A program made the position numbers and the translations under genes. The notes beneath the pieces were generated by a model that was not told the DNA's origin, ran no database searches, and was given only the letters and a program-made list of their open reading frames with translations. Below, one piece after another: positions 1-9,640 of a stretch of 64,000 nucleotides of DNA. Each line of letters begins with the position of its first letter. Position 1 is the stretch's first letter. Origin of the DNA: Leptolyngbya sp. NIES-2104. GTDB taxonomy: Bacteria; Cyanobacteriota; Cyanobacteriia; Leptolyngbyales; Leptolyngbyaceae. The stretch is taken from assembly GCF_001485215.1 (NCBI RefSeq), contig NZ_BBWW01000001.1:3658001-3722000 (forward strand), written 5' to 3'.

Positions 1-2
1 AC

Positions 3-953
3 GAAGCGCTGCTTCAATCTGGTGCCCTCGTTCGCATCAAAGCCCCCCGACAGATGGGAAAAACTTCGCTAGTCGCCAGAACCCTGACTCAGCTTAGAAA
101 TCAGCAGTACCAAACGACGATTACCAGTTTGCAGCTTGCGGATGCGTCTGTGTTTACGGATTTGCGGCGATTTTTGCAGTGGTTTTGTGCGATCGTGTCT
201 CAAAATCTGGGACTGCCAAATCAAGTCGATCGCTTTTGGGATGACTTGTTCGGTAATAGCTACAACTGCACGAACTATTTTGAAAACTACATTCTGACTG
301 AAATCGAGCACCCGATCGTACTCGCGCTCGATGAAGTGGATGCGGTGTTCGAGCATCCCGAAATTGCGACCGATTTCTTTGGCATGTTGCGGGCATGGTA
401 TGAAAAATCGCGGTACGGCGATGCGAAAAGCGAACTCTGGCAAAAACTGCGATTGATTTTGGTACACTCGACTGAAGTTTATGTGCCGCTCAATCTCAAT
501 CAGTCGCCGTTTAATGCAGGGTTCTCGATCGAGCTACCGACCCTGAGTGCAGAACAAGTGCTAGATTTAGCGCAACGATACGGAGTAGACGACCTAGAAG
601 CCTCTGCGGACGCGATCTTGGAACTCACAGGCGGAAATCCCTATCTCGTTCAAGTGGGACTGCACCATCTAAGTACGCAGATGATTAGCGTCGATGAACT
701 GTTACAAACGGCTGCAACAAGCGACAGTGTATACGGAAATCATCTTCGCAATCTGCTCTGGGATCTGCAAAAATATCCGGAGTTGGTCGCAGCTTTGAAG
801 CGGGTTGTTTTATCGACAGCTCCGGTTGAACTGGAACCAATTCAAGCCTTTAAGCTCCAGAGCAAAGGATTGGTGCGCGTCAAAGATCCGATGATTTCGC
901 CAAGCTGTCAACTGTATCGTAAGTACTTTCAGCAAGCTCTTTCCTCAACGTGA
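3..953 (+). CDS. AAA-like domain ATPase, 5'-truncated by window edge
   Basis: The reading frame is open to the left edge, so the gene starts outside the window; 316 codons plus stop are visible. The first in-window ATG (54) falls inside the P-loop (PRQMGKTSL) and cannot be the true start. Walker B reads IVLALDEVDAVF. The arrangement matches the cyanobacterial AAA-like family (PF14516 type), a STAND-related P-loop ATPase group; this family call rests on motif recall. The visible protein has no membrane segment or sensor repeat. It overlaps the next gene by 4 bp (GTGA), so the two are probably translationally coupled. The next gene carries the same type of ATPase domain, so the pair looks like a tandem duplication followed by divergence. 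Substrate and role are unknown. Confidence 0.85.
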   Translation, partial: EALLQSGALVRIKAPRQMGKTSLVARTLTQLRNQQYQTTITSLQLADASVFTDLRRFLQWFCAIVSQNLGLPNQVDRFWDDLFGNSYNCTNYFENYILTEIEHPIVLALDEVDAVFEHPEIATDFFGMLRAWYEKSRYGDAKSELWQKLRLILVHSTEVYVPLNLNQSPFNAGFSIELPTLSAEQVLDLAQRYGVDDLEASADAILELTGGNPYLVQVGLHHLSTQMISVDELLQTAATSDSVYGNHLRNLLWDLQKYPELVAALKRVVLSTAPVELEPIQAFKLQSKGLVRVKDPMISPSCQLYRKYFQQALSST

Positions 954-3900
954 CATCCCAACTCCTTAATTCGCGCTATCAGGTCGGGGGCAGCTTGCCA
1001 CCGAATGCAGCCTGTTACGTGGAACGCCAAGCGGATGAGGAACTTTATCGTGCTCTATTAGCGGCTGAATTTTGTTATGTATTCAACTCGCGGCAGATGG
1101 GTAAATCTAGCTTGCGAGTGCGATCGATGGCACGGCTCCGAGCCTCAGGAGTGCAGTGCTGTACGATCGATATGACCGGAATCGGGGTGCAGCAAGTGAG
1201 CGCGGAACAATGGTACGCCTCGATCGCGGCTTCGATCGTCAGTAGTTTTGGACTAAAGATTCAATTCGGGCAGTGGTGGCGTGATCGTGCTCATTTAACG
1301 TTTGTGAATCGGCTTGAACTGTTTTTGGAAACGGTATTACTGGCGCAGATTCAGCAAGACATTGTGATTTTTGTCGATGAAATCGATAGTGTTTTGGCGC
1401 TGAAGTTTCCGGCAGATGATTTTTTTGCGTTGATTCGATCGTGTTATGACCAGCGATCAGAAAAGGCGGAGTTTCGCCGCTTGAGTTTTGCGCTACTAGG
1501 AGTGACGACCCCTGCCGAATTGATCAGCGACAAGCAGCGAACTCCGTTTAATATCGGACGAGCGATCGAGCTAACGGGCTTTCGATTTTCCGAATCGGCT
1601 CCGTTGCTCACTGAGTTAAAGCGCGTTGTCAAAAATTCAGACACTGTTTTAAGAACGATTCTGAACTGGACGGGTGGACAGCCGTTTTTAACTCAGAAAT
1701 TCTGCGATATTGTGGTGCGCGAAGTTTATGAGCAGACGACACCTCACGAATTCGAGCCTGTGTCAATTTCAGCCCTGACGCTGGAGTATCTCTTTCAACT
1801 GCGCGTGATTGAAAATTGGGAAGCACAAGATCGCCCTGAACATTTGAGAACGATTCGCGATCGTCTTCTCGGTGATGAGTCGCAAACCGGACGCTTGCTT
1901 GAACTATATCAGCAAATTTTGCGATCGCCCAAACTCGAACCGGACAAAACCTATCCGCTCTTTCAACAGCGACATCAAGGCATTGAAATCGATAGCAGCG
2001 TTGAACAAATTGCACTACAGCTTTCTGGATTAGTCGAGAAGTCTGATGGATATTTGCGGGTGAAAAATCCCGTGTATCAAGCAATTTTCGACTTGAACTG
2101 GATCGATCGACAATTTGCGAAACTGCGCCCGTATTCCGAATCGCTGATGCAATGGAAGCGATCGGGGTATCAAGACGAATCGCGATTGCTGCGGGGACAA
2201 GCTTTGATCGATGCTCAAAATTGGTCGATGGGCAAGCGATTGAGCGATGAAGACTACCGTTTTCTCACCGCCAGCCAAACCGCTCAAGAACAAAGCAAGC
2301 TGAGAGATTTAGAAGCCGATCGCGCTCAAGTGATTGCTGCTCGACTTGCTTCCGAGCGCAGAAGTACCAAACTACAGCGGCGATTACTAGCACTGCTGAC
2401 ATTAGCGCTCGTTGCTGCGATTATGTCGGGACTCCTCGCATTTTCACAGTATCGAGGCGCGACCCGAAGTAGTGTGAGCGCGATCGCTAGCAATTCCGAA
2501 CTGCTCTACTCGCTGGGGTATGGTATGGATGCGATGATCGAAGCGATGCGTGCTCGTGCCAAAGTTGAATTGTTTCAAATTCAAGATCCAACAACGCTGG
2601 CAACTGTCGATCGTGTCTTAGGACAAACCGTTTACACTGCTGCTGAGTCGAATCGGTTTTCGGATCACACCGGGGGTATACGCTGTGTCGGTTTTAGCCC
2701 GGATGGGGATTTTGTCGCGACCTGCTCCGAGGATCAAACCGTCAAACTTTGGCGCACCGATGGTTCACTCGTCGCGACACTGAAAGGTCATACGGGCAGT
2801 GTGTTCACCACCGCTTTTAGTGCAGATGGCAACCTGATCGCAACCGGAGGCGCAGACAACACCGTCCGGCTTTGGAGTCATGATGGTTGGTCAATGGCAC
2901 GACTCGAAGGACATCAAGGCACGATTTACAGCATTGCATTTAGTCCAGATGGAAGCACGATCGCGACTGCCAGCGGCGATCGTACGATCAAACTCTGGTC
3001 GCGGGAGGGCAAGCTGATTCGCACCTTGAGCGGACATCAACAAGTCGTGAACAGCGTCGCCTTTAGTCCAGATGGAAAAACGATCGCGACTGCCAGCGGC
3101 GATCGTACGATCAAACTCTGGTCACTTGATGGCACATTGAGCCGAACCTTGAGCGGGCATTTAGACGCAGTTCAATCCATCGCTTTTAGCCCGGATGGAA
3201 CTGAGCTTGCATCTTCTAGCTTAGATGACACGATCAGTCTGTGGAATCGAGACGGTTCGCTGATTCGCAAAATTGAGGCTCAAAGTGATGGAGTCACCAG
3301 TTTAGCGTGGAGTCCAACGGGAACGATGATTGCCACTGTAGGATATGACAAAGCGCTGAAACTTTGGCGACGAGATGGAACCTTACTACGATCGCTCCAA
3401 GGACATCAAAACACACCTTGGGCAGTCGCACTTAACCAAAATGGGCAACTGATTGCCACCGGAAGCGCCGATAAGACCGCCAGACTTTGGCGATTAAACA
3501 ACGATTGGATGATTCGGCTAGAGGGACATACGAGCGATGTGAATCAAGTCGCTTTTAGTCCAGATGGTCAATGGCTTGTGTCTGCGAGTAAAGATCGATC
3601 GATCAAACTCTGGGCAGAGGGCGGAAATTTTGTGCGGGACTTCAAGAGCGATCGTGATTGGAAATTTGATGCGAAATTTAGCCCGGATGGAAAGGAGATT
3701 GCGACGACGGGAGCCAGCGGCATTGTTCAACGCTGGAAGCTGGATGGCACTCCGATGCAACCGCTAAGAGATGAATCAGGGAGTGCAATTGCGAGCCTTG
3801 CCTATCATCCAGATGGATCGACGATCGTCACTGGCGGACAAGATAAACAATTGCGGATTTGGAATAAACAAGGCGAACTTGTACGATCGTGGTCTGCTCA

Positions 3901-4474
3901 TGAAGCTCCGATTCAGAAAGTGGTTTTTAGTCGCAATGGTCAATGGATTGTCTCATCGAGTTTGGATGGAGGCGTGAAACTTTGGCGGGCGAGTGATGGA
4001 AAATACATCGCTTCTCTAGTGGGACATCGGGGAGAAGTTCGGGCGATCGCGGTTTCTGATTCAATGATTGTGACGGGAAGCCTCGATCGCACAATTAAAC
4101 TCTGGAGATTCGACGGTACGCTGATCAACACTCTCAGCGGACATCTAGAACAAATTTACGCGATTGCCTTTAGTCCGGACGGATCGCAATTTGCCTCAGC
4201 GAGTTTAGATAAAACGATCAAGCTTTGGACAGCGGATGGCAGATTAATCACGACCTTGAGCGGTCATACAGACGGCGTTCGCAGTGTGGCATTTAGTCCG
4301 GATGGTGAACTATTGGCATCTGCGAGTCGCGATCATACGGTGATTCTCTGGAATCTGGAGCAAGTTCTGCAAACGAATCCCACGATCGCGGCTTGTCGTT
4401 GGCTATCCGATTATTTATCGACGAATTCTGCACTCGATGAAGCGGATCGATCGATGTGTAAAGGTGTCCAATGA
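950..4474 (+). CDS. AAA-like ATPase with transmembrane segment and 14 WD40 repeats
   Basis: A 1174-residue protein with a GTG start that overlaps the upstream stop. An AAA-like STAND-type ATPase domain fills about residues 1-400, with P-loop NSRQMGKSSL near residue 45 and Walker B IVIFVDEID near 140. A charged linker leads to one hydrophobic helix at about 480-503. From about 565 to 1140 I count 14 WD40 repeats by their closing KLW/RLW-type motifs, enough for two seven-bladed propellers. The ATPase is predicted to face the cytoplasm; which side carries the propellers depends on topology that I cannot fix. Large ATPase-WD40 proteins of this kind are usually thought to act as ligand-triggered scaffolds; no function is demonstrated. 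Blades 3 and 4 share a 44-nt identical stretch (2957-3000 and 3080-3123), a sign of recent blade duplication or conversion. Confidence 0.9.
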   Translation: MTSQLLNSRYQVGGSLPPNAACYVERQADEELYRALLAAEFCYVFNSRQMGKSSLRVRSMARLRASGVQCCTIDMTGIGVQQVSAEQWYASIAASIVSSFGLKIQFGQWWRDRAHLTFVNRLELFLETVLLAQIQQDIVIFVDEIDSVLALKFPADDFFALIRSCYDQRSEKAEFRRLSFALLGVTTPAELISDKQRTPFNIGRAIELTGFRFSESAPLLTELKRVVKNSDTVLRTILNWTGGQPFLTQKFCDIVVREVYEQTTPHEFEPVSISALTLEYLFQLRVIENWEAQDRPEHLRTIRDRLLGDESQTGRLLELYQQILRSPKLEPDKTYPLFQQRHQGIEIDSSVEQIALQLSGLVEKSDGYLRVKNPVYQAIFDLNWIDRQFAKLRPYSESLMQWKRSGYQDESRLLRGQALIDAQNWSMGKRLSDEDYRFLTASQTAQEQSKLRDLEADRAQVIAARLASERRSTKLQRRLLALLTLALVAAIMSGLLAFSQYRGATRSSVSAIASNSELLYSLGYGMDAMIEAMRARAKVELFQIQDPTTLATVDRVLGQTVYTAAESNRFSDHTGGIRCVGFSPDGDFVATCSEDQTVKLWRTDGSLVATLKGHTGSVFTTAFSADGNLIATGGADNTVRLWSHDGWSMARLEGHQGTIYSIAFSPDGSTIATASGDRTIKLWSREGKLIRTLSGHQQVVNSVAFSPDGKTIATASGDRTIKLWSLDGTLSRTLSGHLDAVQSIAFSPDGTELASSSLDDTISLWNRDGSLIRKIEAQSDGVTSLAWSPTGTMIATVGYDKALKLWRRDGTLLRSLQGHQNTPWAVALNQNGQLIATGSADKTARLWRLNNDWMIRLEGHTSDVNQVAFSPDGQWLVSASKDRSIKLWAEGGNFVRDFKSDRDWKFDAKFSPDGKEIATTGASGIVQRWKLDGTPMQPLRDESGSAIASLAYHPDGSTIVTGGQDKQLRIWNKQGELVRSWSAHEAPIQKVVFSRNGQWIVSSSLDGGVKLWRASDGKYIASLVGHRGEVRAIAVSDSMIVTGSLDRTIKLWRFDGTLINTLSGHLEQIYAIAFSPDGSQFASASLDKTIKLWTADGRLITTLSGHTDGVRSVAFSPDGELLASASRDHTVILWNLEQVLQTNPTIAACRWLSDYLSTNSALDEADRSMCKGVQ

Positions 4475-4597
4475 AAATCCGTAACGCTTAATTTACCTCT
4501 GTAGATCGATCTGACCGAGCGGTGCGAAATTCACAAGATAAGGGATAACTATCAAAAGTTTCTGCCCGTATTTCAAAGAGATTCACAGGTGCGTTTT

Positions 4598-6187
4598 ATG
4601 TCTGATTTGATGTGGTCTGCCCCAACGCGTCAAGCCTTACCGATTATCTTGATTCGTGGATTTGCGTCGGGGGACAGTGCTGATGAGCGGCGATTAACTT
4701 ATCAAGGATTTAATGATGGCAGTGTATACCCGCAAAAGCGCGGTGAAAACTATATTTATGAAGGGATGATTCTGCGCTTCATGAAGTCGGATTGGCGATA
4801 CAACGATGCGACGAATGTCGTGGGGTATTATCCAAACCAGATGGCAAATCCGCCTGTGATTCCTGATGAACTAAAAGAGTTTGACCAAAGCTTTTTCAGC
4901 GGTCGAGTGATCATCGATCCTGCAATGGCGCTGCATTTCCTCAAATCAGACAATCCCTGGAAAAGTTTATGGGTCTTTCGCTATTACGATTTATGCGATC
5001 GTACTTTCCCAATCTACGGTGAAGCCTTAGTCCGTTTAATCGATTTTATTCGGACGCTCTGCGCTTTCAAGTCTCAAGGTGATAAACCCAAAGTCAACAT
5101 CATCGCGCATTCGATGGGGGGTCTAGTCGTGCGTGAGGCAATTCAGAAAACTTACCCAAAACGCAGCGCGACTGCTGCCGATGAAGCAATCAATAAAATC
5201 GTCACTTTAGGAACACCGCACAAAGGGGTATCTTTCCAACTTTTACGAGAGTTGCGTTGGTTACCGATCGAGTCTACGAATGAACTGGAGCATTTCAATC
5301 CACAAAACCAAGCCGACCCGAACAATCCAGCTTCAGCGGTGAATTTCTCGCAGCATTTTCCAGTTGATCGCTTACTGTGTGTGGTGGGCACGAACTACCG
5401 GGCATATCGCAATCAAACCGCATCTTTTCTAAATCGAATTTCCCCGATCGAGGGCGAACTCGGTCTAAACTTCAACCGCAGTGATGGTTTAGTGAAACAG
5501 GCTTGTGCTCAAATCGATGGCGCACCCCGGACTTTCATTAACAAATCACATGGCGGATTTGACTCGATCGTCTCATCCCGTGAATCGTATGAGATTACGA
5601 CTCGCTTCTTTTACGGCGATGTCAGAACGCGATTGAGACAAGTCCGGGCGCAAATCAAACGCGGCTTCGACTTCTTCGGCAAAAGTGAATTTTTCTTTGG
5701 TGTTTCGGTGAAACCTCGCGGAGTAGATTTTGAACTATTCCACCAAAGTAAAGAAGCTGAAAACTGTTACGGTCCGTTCCGCACCGGAGACTTTAGCGAT
5801 GAGAATTTAGCGTTTCCTTGGGCAGACGATCAGAAGCTAATTTGGGAAGGCTATCTCAACACGGGCGCGAGTTTATCAAAGTCTGATTTTGTCATGCGCC
5901 TCGAATTCTACATCGGTGAGCGAGATGCTTTTGGTGTAGGCTTCTCAGATAACATCGTGTTCGCAAAACAATACTATATTCGTGCGGTGTTGCAACCTTC
6001 GCTGCAATTGTATTTGTATAACAGCGAAGAGTTTATGAGCGATGATCCGCTGCACAATGCGATGCCGATGAACTCAGTTGAGGGCGGATGGGAATTTGAT
6101 GTGATCGGAACGGGTTTCTATGGCACGTATCGGATTGAACTCGATCGTATTCCTGAAATGGGATTACCAGAACCGTTTTCGCTCTAA
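4598..6187 (+). CDS. Serine lipase/esterase-like alpha/beta hydrolase
   Basis: About 529 residues. The nucleophile elbow NIIAHSMGGLVVRE gives the GxSxG signature of alpha/beta hydrolases, close to PGAP1/triacylglycerol-lipase-like proteins, and HGGFDS further on may hold the catalytic His. The N-terminus opens with a hydrophobic strand (LPIILIRGF) typical of the lipase core. The C-terminal third (from about residue 365) is a separate beta-rich region I do not recognise. ATG 4598 is preceded by AGGTG at 6 nt spacing; a GTG at 4589 is an alternative start. The gene lies 123 bp after the WD40-ATPase on the same strand, so cotranscription is possible. No signal peptide is visible. The stop codon TAA lies in the terminal repeat of the element that follows. 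Confidence 0.75.
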   Translation: MSDLMWSAPTRQALPIILIRGFASGDSADERRLTYQGFNDGSVYPQKRGENYIYEGMILRFMKSDWRYNDATNVVGYYPNQMANPPVIPDELKEFDQSFFSGRVIIDPAMALHFLKSDNPWKSLWVFRYYDLCDRTFPIYGEALVRLIDFIRTLCAFKSQGDKPKVNIIAHSMGGLVVREAIQKTYPKRSATAADEAINKIVTLGTPHKGVSFQLLRELRWLPIESTNELEHFNPQNQADPNNPASAVNFSQHFPVDRLLCVVGTNYRAYRNQTASFLNRISPIEGELGLNFNRSDGLVKQACAQIDGAPRTFINKSHGGFDSIVSSRESYEITTRFFYGDVRTRLRQVRAQIKRGFDFFGKSEFFFGVSVKPRGVDFELFHQSKEAENCYGPFRTGDFSDENLAFPWADDQKLIWEGYLNTGASLSKSDFVMRLEFYIGERDAFGVGFSDNIVFAKQYYIRAVLQPSLQLYLYNSEEFMSDDPLHNAMPMNSVEGGWEFDVIGTGFYGTYRIELDRIPEMGLPEPFSL

Positions 6188-6272
6188 GAGGGTGTTTGAA
6201 AAGTATAAATAGTTCCTTCGCTTCGATTGCCGCCCGCCCTGAAATGAACGACACTTTTCAAACATCCTCTAA
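6185..6272. repeat. Foldback element, short form (copy 1)
   Basis: An 88-bp element with imperfect terminal inverted repeats: TAAGAGGGTGTTTGAAAAGT at the left, and the complement of TTAGAGGATGTTTGAAAAGT at the right. The interior holds the CGCTTCGATTG and CCGCCCTGAAATGAA segments also seen in the longer copies, but the two internal hairpins are missing. The stop codon of the lipase gene (6185-6187) is part of the left terminal repeat. No flanking direct repeat was seen. Confidence 0.8.
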
Positions 6273-6296
6273 CACCCATTCAATCCAAATCAATCA

Positions 6297-6324
6297 GGAA
6301 GCGCAACGTTGCGCTTCCTTTTTT
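6297..6324 (+). terminator. Rho-independent terminator after the lipase gene
   Basis: A perfect 22-bp palindrome (6297-6318, centre GCGCAACGTTGCGC) is followed by six T residues. It lies just beyond the foldback element and ahead of the nadA promoter region, so it would end the upstream transcription unit. Confidence 0.75.
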
Positions 6325-6377
6325 GCAATCTTGGTAAATCCATCTAAAACAGCGCTTTTGTTTTTGGTAGTTTAGAC

Positions 6378-6383
6378 TATAAT
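6378..6383 (+). promoter_or_regulatory. Candidate -10 box of nadA
   Basis: A perfect TATAAT lies 31 bp upstream of the nadA ATG. The expected -35 position (about 6355-6361) holds only CTTTTG/TTTTGT, so the -35 is weak. No other promoter-like pair stands out in this gap. Confidence 0.45.
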
Positions 6384-6414
6384 TATTGAAACTCTCTACT
6401 GAATCGATCGCGCT

Positions 6415-7374
6415 ATGTTTACCACTGCTGCTCCGACAAAACCTGCACTGCCACGCGACTTATTTAGTGCGATCGCGGATCTCAAACGCGAACTCAATGC
6501 GGTAGTTCTAGCACACTACTACCAAGATCCGGATATTCAGGATGTCGCAGATTATCTAGGAGATTCGCTAGGTTTGTCGCAACAAGCCGCCGAAACGAAC
6601 GCGGATGTGATTGTTTTCGCTGGAGTGCATTTCATGGCAGAAACCGCGAAAATTCTTAACCCAGATAAACTCGTTTTGCTGCCCGATCTCAATGCTGGAT
6701 GTTCACTTGCGGATAGCTGCCCGCCCGATGAATTTGCCCGATTTAAGGCGAAATACCCAGACCATTTGGTAATTTCTTACATAAATTGCACCGCAGATAT
6801 CAAGGCGATGAGTGACATTATTTGCACCAGCGCTAATGCGGTCAAAATCGTGAATCAAATTCCGGCAGATCAGCCGATTATCTTCGCGCCCGATCGCAAT
6901 CTCGGTAGATACGTGATGGAACAAACCGGACGCGAAATGGTGCTGTGGCAGGGAAGTTGTATCGTACACGAAACCTTTTCCGAAAAGAAGATGGTGCAGC
7001 TCAAAATTCAGCACCCTGAAGCCGAAGTGATTGCTCACCCAGAATGTGAGGAAGCTGTTCTACGTCATGCCGATTACATTGGTTCAACGACCGCATTGTT
7101 GAAATACTGTCAGAAGAGCGATCGACGTTCTTTTATCGTGGTGACGGAACCCGGCATCATTCACCAAATGCAGAAAGCCGCTCCAGAAAAGCAATTCATT
7201 CCAGCCCCCTCGCTCAACAACTGTGCCTGCAATGAATGTCCTCACATGCGACTGAACACGCTCGAAAAGCTGTATCTCGCCATGAAGCACAAAACTCCTG
7301 AGATTACATTGCCAGAATCGACTCGCGTTGCAGCGTTACGTCCGATTCAGAAAATGCTATCGATGAGCGTATAA
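6415..7374 (+). CDS. nadA: Quinolinate synthase A
   Basis: 319 residues, full length for the family. NadA condenses iminoaspartate with dihydroxyacetone phosphate to quinolinate, the precursor of the NAD ring, using a [4Fe-4S] cluster. The three expected cluster ligands are visible: Cys96 in [10 protein letters not shown], Cys182 in WQGSCIVHE, and Cys275 in CACNECPHM. The N-terminal substrate motif [22 protein letters not shown] is clear. ATG 6415 gives the normal N-terminus; no Shine-Dalgarno is obvious. The gene looks monocistronic: a terminator lies upstream and a stem-loop (7389-7429) follows. Confidence 0.96.
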   Translation: MFTTAAPTKPALPRDLFSAIADLKRELNAVVLAHYYQDPDIQDVADYLGDSLGLSQQAAETNADVIVFAGVHFMAETAKILNPDKLVLLPDLNAGCSLADSCPPDEFARFKAKYPDHLVISYINCTADIKAMSDIICTSANAVKIVNQIPADQPIIFAPDRNLGRYVMEQTGREMVLWQGSCIVHETFSEKKMVQLKIQHPEAEVIAHPECEEAVLRHADYIGSTTALLKYCQKSDRRSFIVVTEPGIIHQMQKAAPEKQFIPAPSLNNCACNECPHMRLNTLEKLYLAMKHKTPEITLPESTRVAALRPIQKMLSMSV

Positions 7375-7388
7375 TAATCAGCGATTTC

Positions 7389-7429
7389 TTGCACGATCGA
7401 TCAGGGTGTTTTGCGGCTCGATCGTGCAA
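7389..7429 (+). other. Stem-loop after nadA
   Basis: Perfect 12-bp arms (TTGCACGATCGA and its complement) enclose a 17-nt loop, 15 bp after the nadA stop codon. There is no T tract, so it is not a standard intrinsic terminator. It may stabilise the nadA 3' end or act as a weak terminator. The CGATCGA arms are also the HIP1-type core common in this genome. Confidence 0.5.
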
Positions 7430-7484
7430 CAAATTCCACGGTGTTGCAGTCAATGCCGTTGGAAATGTTACCCGGATTGTCTCT

Positions 7485-8804
7485 ATGAAGTTCGCTCCGC
7501 TGCTGATTTCGGTTCCGCTGGCTTGGTCGATGGCATTTCAATCACTGTCCGTTTACGCTCAAACCCCGCTCCCCCTACCCCCTCGCACCCAGCCGTCACC
7601 GCTCCCGCCCCGCACTCCCGCGCCTGCTCGCCCAACCAATGGTGGAGTTTGTCCAGCGCAACTGGGAAATAGTCTCGATCGGATTGTGAATGGTTTACCT
7701 GCAAATTGGAGTGTGCTAGTTCAGACTCAAGCTGCCCCTGGTACTAGACGCAATCTTTATTCCCGCAATCCGTTTACGCAACTCGCGCCCGCCTCGAACA
7801 ACAAGATTTTTACCACCGCTGCTGCTCTGGTTCGATTGGGAGCACAGTATCAAATTCGGACTCCTGTACTTGGTAATAGCAATACGCCTGATTTGGCGAC
7901 GCTGCGAGTGATTGGTCAGGGTGATCCGAGCTTTGGAAATGCTCAGTTGAATTCATTGACACAACAACTTCGTCAGCGGGGAATTCGGCAAGTCAATCAA
8001 CTGATCGGAGATGATACGGCGTTTCGAGGTGCGGAATTTAATCCGAATTGGAATCCGACGCATCGCGGTGAGCCTTATGCGCCGCTGATTAATAGTTTGA
8101 TGTTGAATCAGAACAGCACTTATTCTTATGCGATTTCTAATCCTGGCAACAATTTTGTTGGAGAGTTTCGCAGTCGATTAGCGAGTGCAGGAATTCAAGT
8201 GAAAAGTTCAACGCTGGTGAAGCGGACTCCTGCACCTGTGGGAGAAGTGGAGCTTGCTTCTGTGATTTCGCCGCCGTTATCGAGTCTGATTTTTTCCACA
8301 AATCAGGATAGCGATAATGCGTATGCAGAAGCGTTGTTAAAAACATTAGGTCGCCTGCAAGACCCAAATAGTTTAGACACGACGACGAGCGGAATTGCCG
8401 CAGTGCGATCGATTCTCACTGAGTTGGGGGTCAACGCCAATCGATACAGAATGGTCGATGGTTCGGGACTGGCTTCGAGCAATCGTGCGAGTGCAGAAGC
8501 GTTTGTGCAAACTTTGCAAGCGATGGCACTGCGACCGGATGCGGCAACCTTTCGGAGATCGCTGCCGGTCGGCGGAGTGAGTGGCACCTTAAGTAGCCGA
8601 TTTCGTGGCACTCCGGCTCAAGGAATTGTGTCAGCAAAGACTGGAACGATTTCCGGCGTGGTGGCGCTGTCGGGATATGTGACTCCTCGGAACTATTCAC
8701 CGATCGTATTTAGTATCCTGGTGAATTCTGGGAATTCTGCTTCGACGGTTCGCGCTTCTGTCGATAGTTTGGTGGTGGCTCTAACGCGATTGCAGGATTG
8801 TTAG
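7485..8804 (+). CDS. dacB: D-alanyl-D-alanine carboxypeptidase/endopeptidase, PBP4 (class C) family
   Basis: 439 residues from ATG 7485. This start gives a clean signal peptide (MKFAPLLISVPLAWSMAF, cleavage near YAQT); an upstream in-frame start would add 32 unlikely residues. A proline-rich linker follows (about 27-50). The three penicillin-binding motifs are present: SNNK (Ser104/Lys107), SDN near residue 290, and KTG in SAKTGTISG near 385. Proteins of this family trim peptide stems of periplasmic peptidoglycan. The large insertion between motifs 1 and 2 fits the PBP4/DacB family. It converges with the SH3 lipoprotein gene, 5 bp away. Confidence 0.9.
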   Translation: MKFAPLLISVPLAWSMAFQSLSVYAQTPLPLPPRTQPSPLPPRTPAPARPTNGGVCPAQLGNSLDRIVNGLPANWSVLVQTQAAPGTRRNLYSRNPFTQLAPASNNKIFTTAAALVRLGAQYQIRTPVLGNSNTPDLATLRVIGQGDPSFGNAQLNSLTQQLRQRGIRQVNQLIGDDTAFRGAEFNPNWNPTHRGEPYAPLINSLMLNQNSTYSYAISNPGNNFVGEFRSRLASAGIQVKSSTLVKRTPAPVGEVELASVISPPLSSLIFSTNQDSDNAYAEALLKTLGRLQDPNSLDTTTSGIAAVRSILTELGVNANRYRMVDGSGLASSNRASAEAFVQTLQAMALRPDAATFRRSLPVGGVSGTLSSRFRGTPAQGIVSAKTGTISGVVALSGYVTPRNYSPIVFSILVNSGNSASTVRASVDSLVVALTRLQDC

Positions 8805-8809
8805 AAGAT

Positions 8810-9538
8810 TCAGCGTGCATCGATCGAAAACGTATACGCATACCCTTTAAAGTTCGATTCAAACTGAAACGTGTATTCTCCAGTTTCAGGTAGTTCACCT
8901 GTCCAGGGACTCGGCTGATCCGGTGAGCCAACGATCGCTTTTCCATCTGGCGCGATAATCACCGGAAAGATCGAACCGCGTTGCCTTTGGCTCAGCGGAA
9001 GCTGCCCGCTAGAACTCGTCACGGTGATCCGCTGTCCTTTGTCGAATTTGAAGCGATAACTGTGAATTCCACCACCAATAAAGCGATCGCGAATTTCGAT
9101 CGAACCCTGCCCTAATTCAATCCGCTCAACTCGTTCATTGCAGCTATGTTCGGTTCTCGATCGAGCAATCCATCCCGGAGTCTCGCCGCTGATTTTGAAC
9201 CAGCCATTTTCTTCAGCTTGCACGTCTACGAATGTGCCATTTTTTAGCTGTCCTACGATGTTTTCTTTCGAGTCAGCGTTCGGAGTCGATCGCACGTTTA
9301 GCGGCGATTCTGGGTCATTCACTTTCACCATCCGAATCACACATTTCTCAACAGTGCGCGAATCTTTTTTAACTGTGGCTTGTGGTACTTCAGGACTCGA
9401 TTGTAGGGACTGAGTACTGGGAGAGGTGGAGACGATCGGAGTAGGAGAAGTTGAAATAGTTGGAGATTGAGAAGAACAGCCTACAATGAGCGCGATCAAA
9501 GCAGCAGATCCGAGAAGGTGAAATGATTTGAGCAGCAT
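8810..9538 (-). CDS. Lipoprotein with bacterial SH3 domain
   Basis: 242 residues from ATG 9538; an in-frame TTG at 9574 would add 12 residues ahead of the hydrophobic stretch. The hydrophobic leader ends in a lipobox, LIVGCSS, so lipid attachment to the new N-terminal Cys is predicted. A Ser/Thr/Pro-rich spacer follows. The SH3b-like segment runs about residues 65-130 (LNVRSTPNADSKENIVGQLKNG, then GWFKISGETPGWI, quoted in parts). The C-terminal region (about 145-242) resembles the beta domain of secreted pre-peptidase C-terminal type proteins, but that match is weak. It probably binds cell-wall or envelope material. Convergent with the PBP4 gene. Confidence 0.75.
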   Translation of the reverse strand: MLLKSFHLLGSAALIALIVGCSSQSPTISTSPTPIVSTSPSTQSLQSSPEVPQATVKKDSRTVEKCVIRMVKVNDPESPLNVRSTPNADSKENIVGQLKNGTFVDVQAEENGWFKISGETPGWIARSRTEHSCNERVERIELGQGSIEIRDRFIGGGIHSYRFKFDKGQRITVTSSSGQLPLSQRQRGSIFPVIIAPDGKAIVGSPDQPSPWTGELPETGEYTFQFESNFKGYAYTFSIDAR

Positions 9539-9640
9539 AGATGAGAAGCGAGAGTCTCTTAAATTCAGCTTCAATCATTGTCGATCGAATCACGGAAAAC
9601 TCTAGGCGCTAAACTAAATATTCAGGATTTCTTGGGGCTT

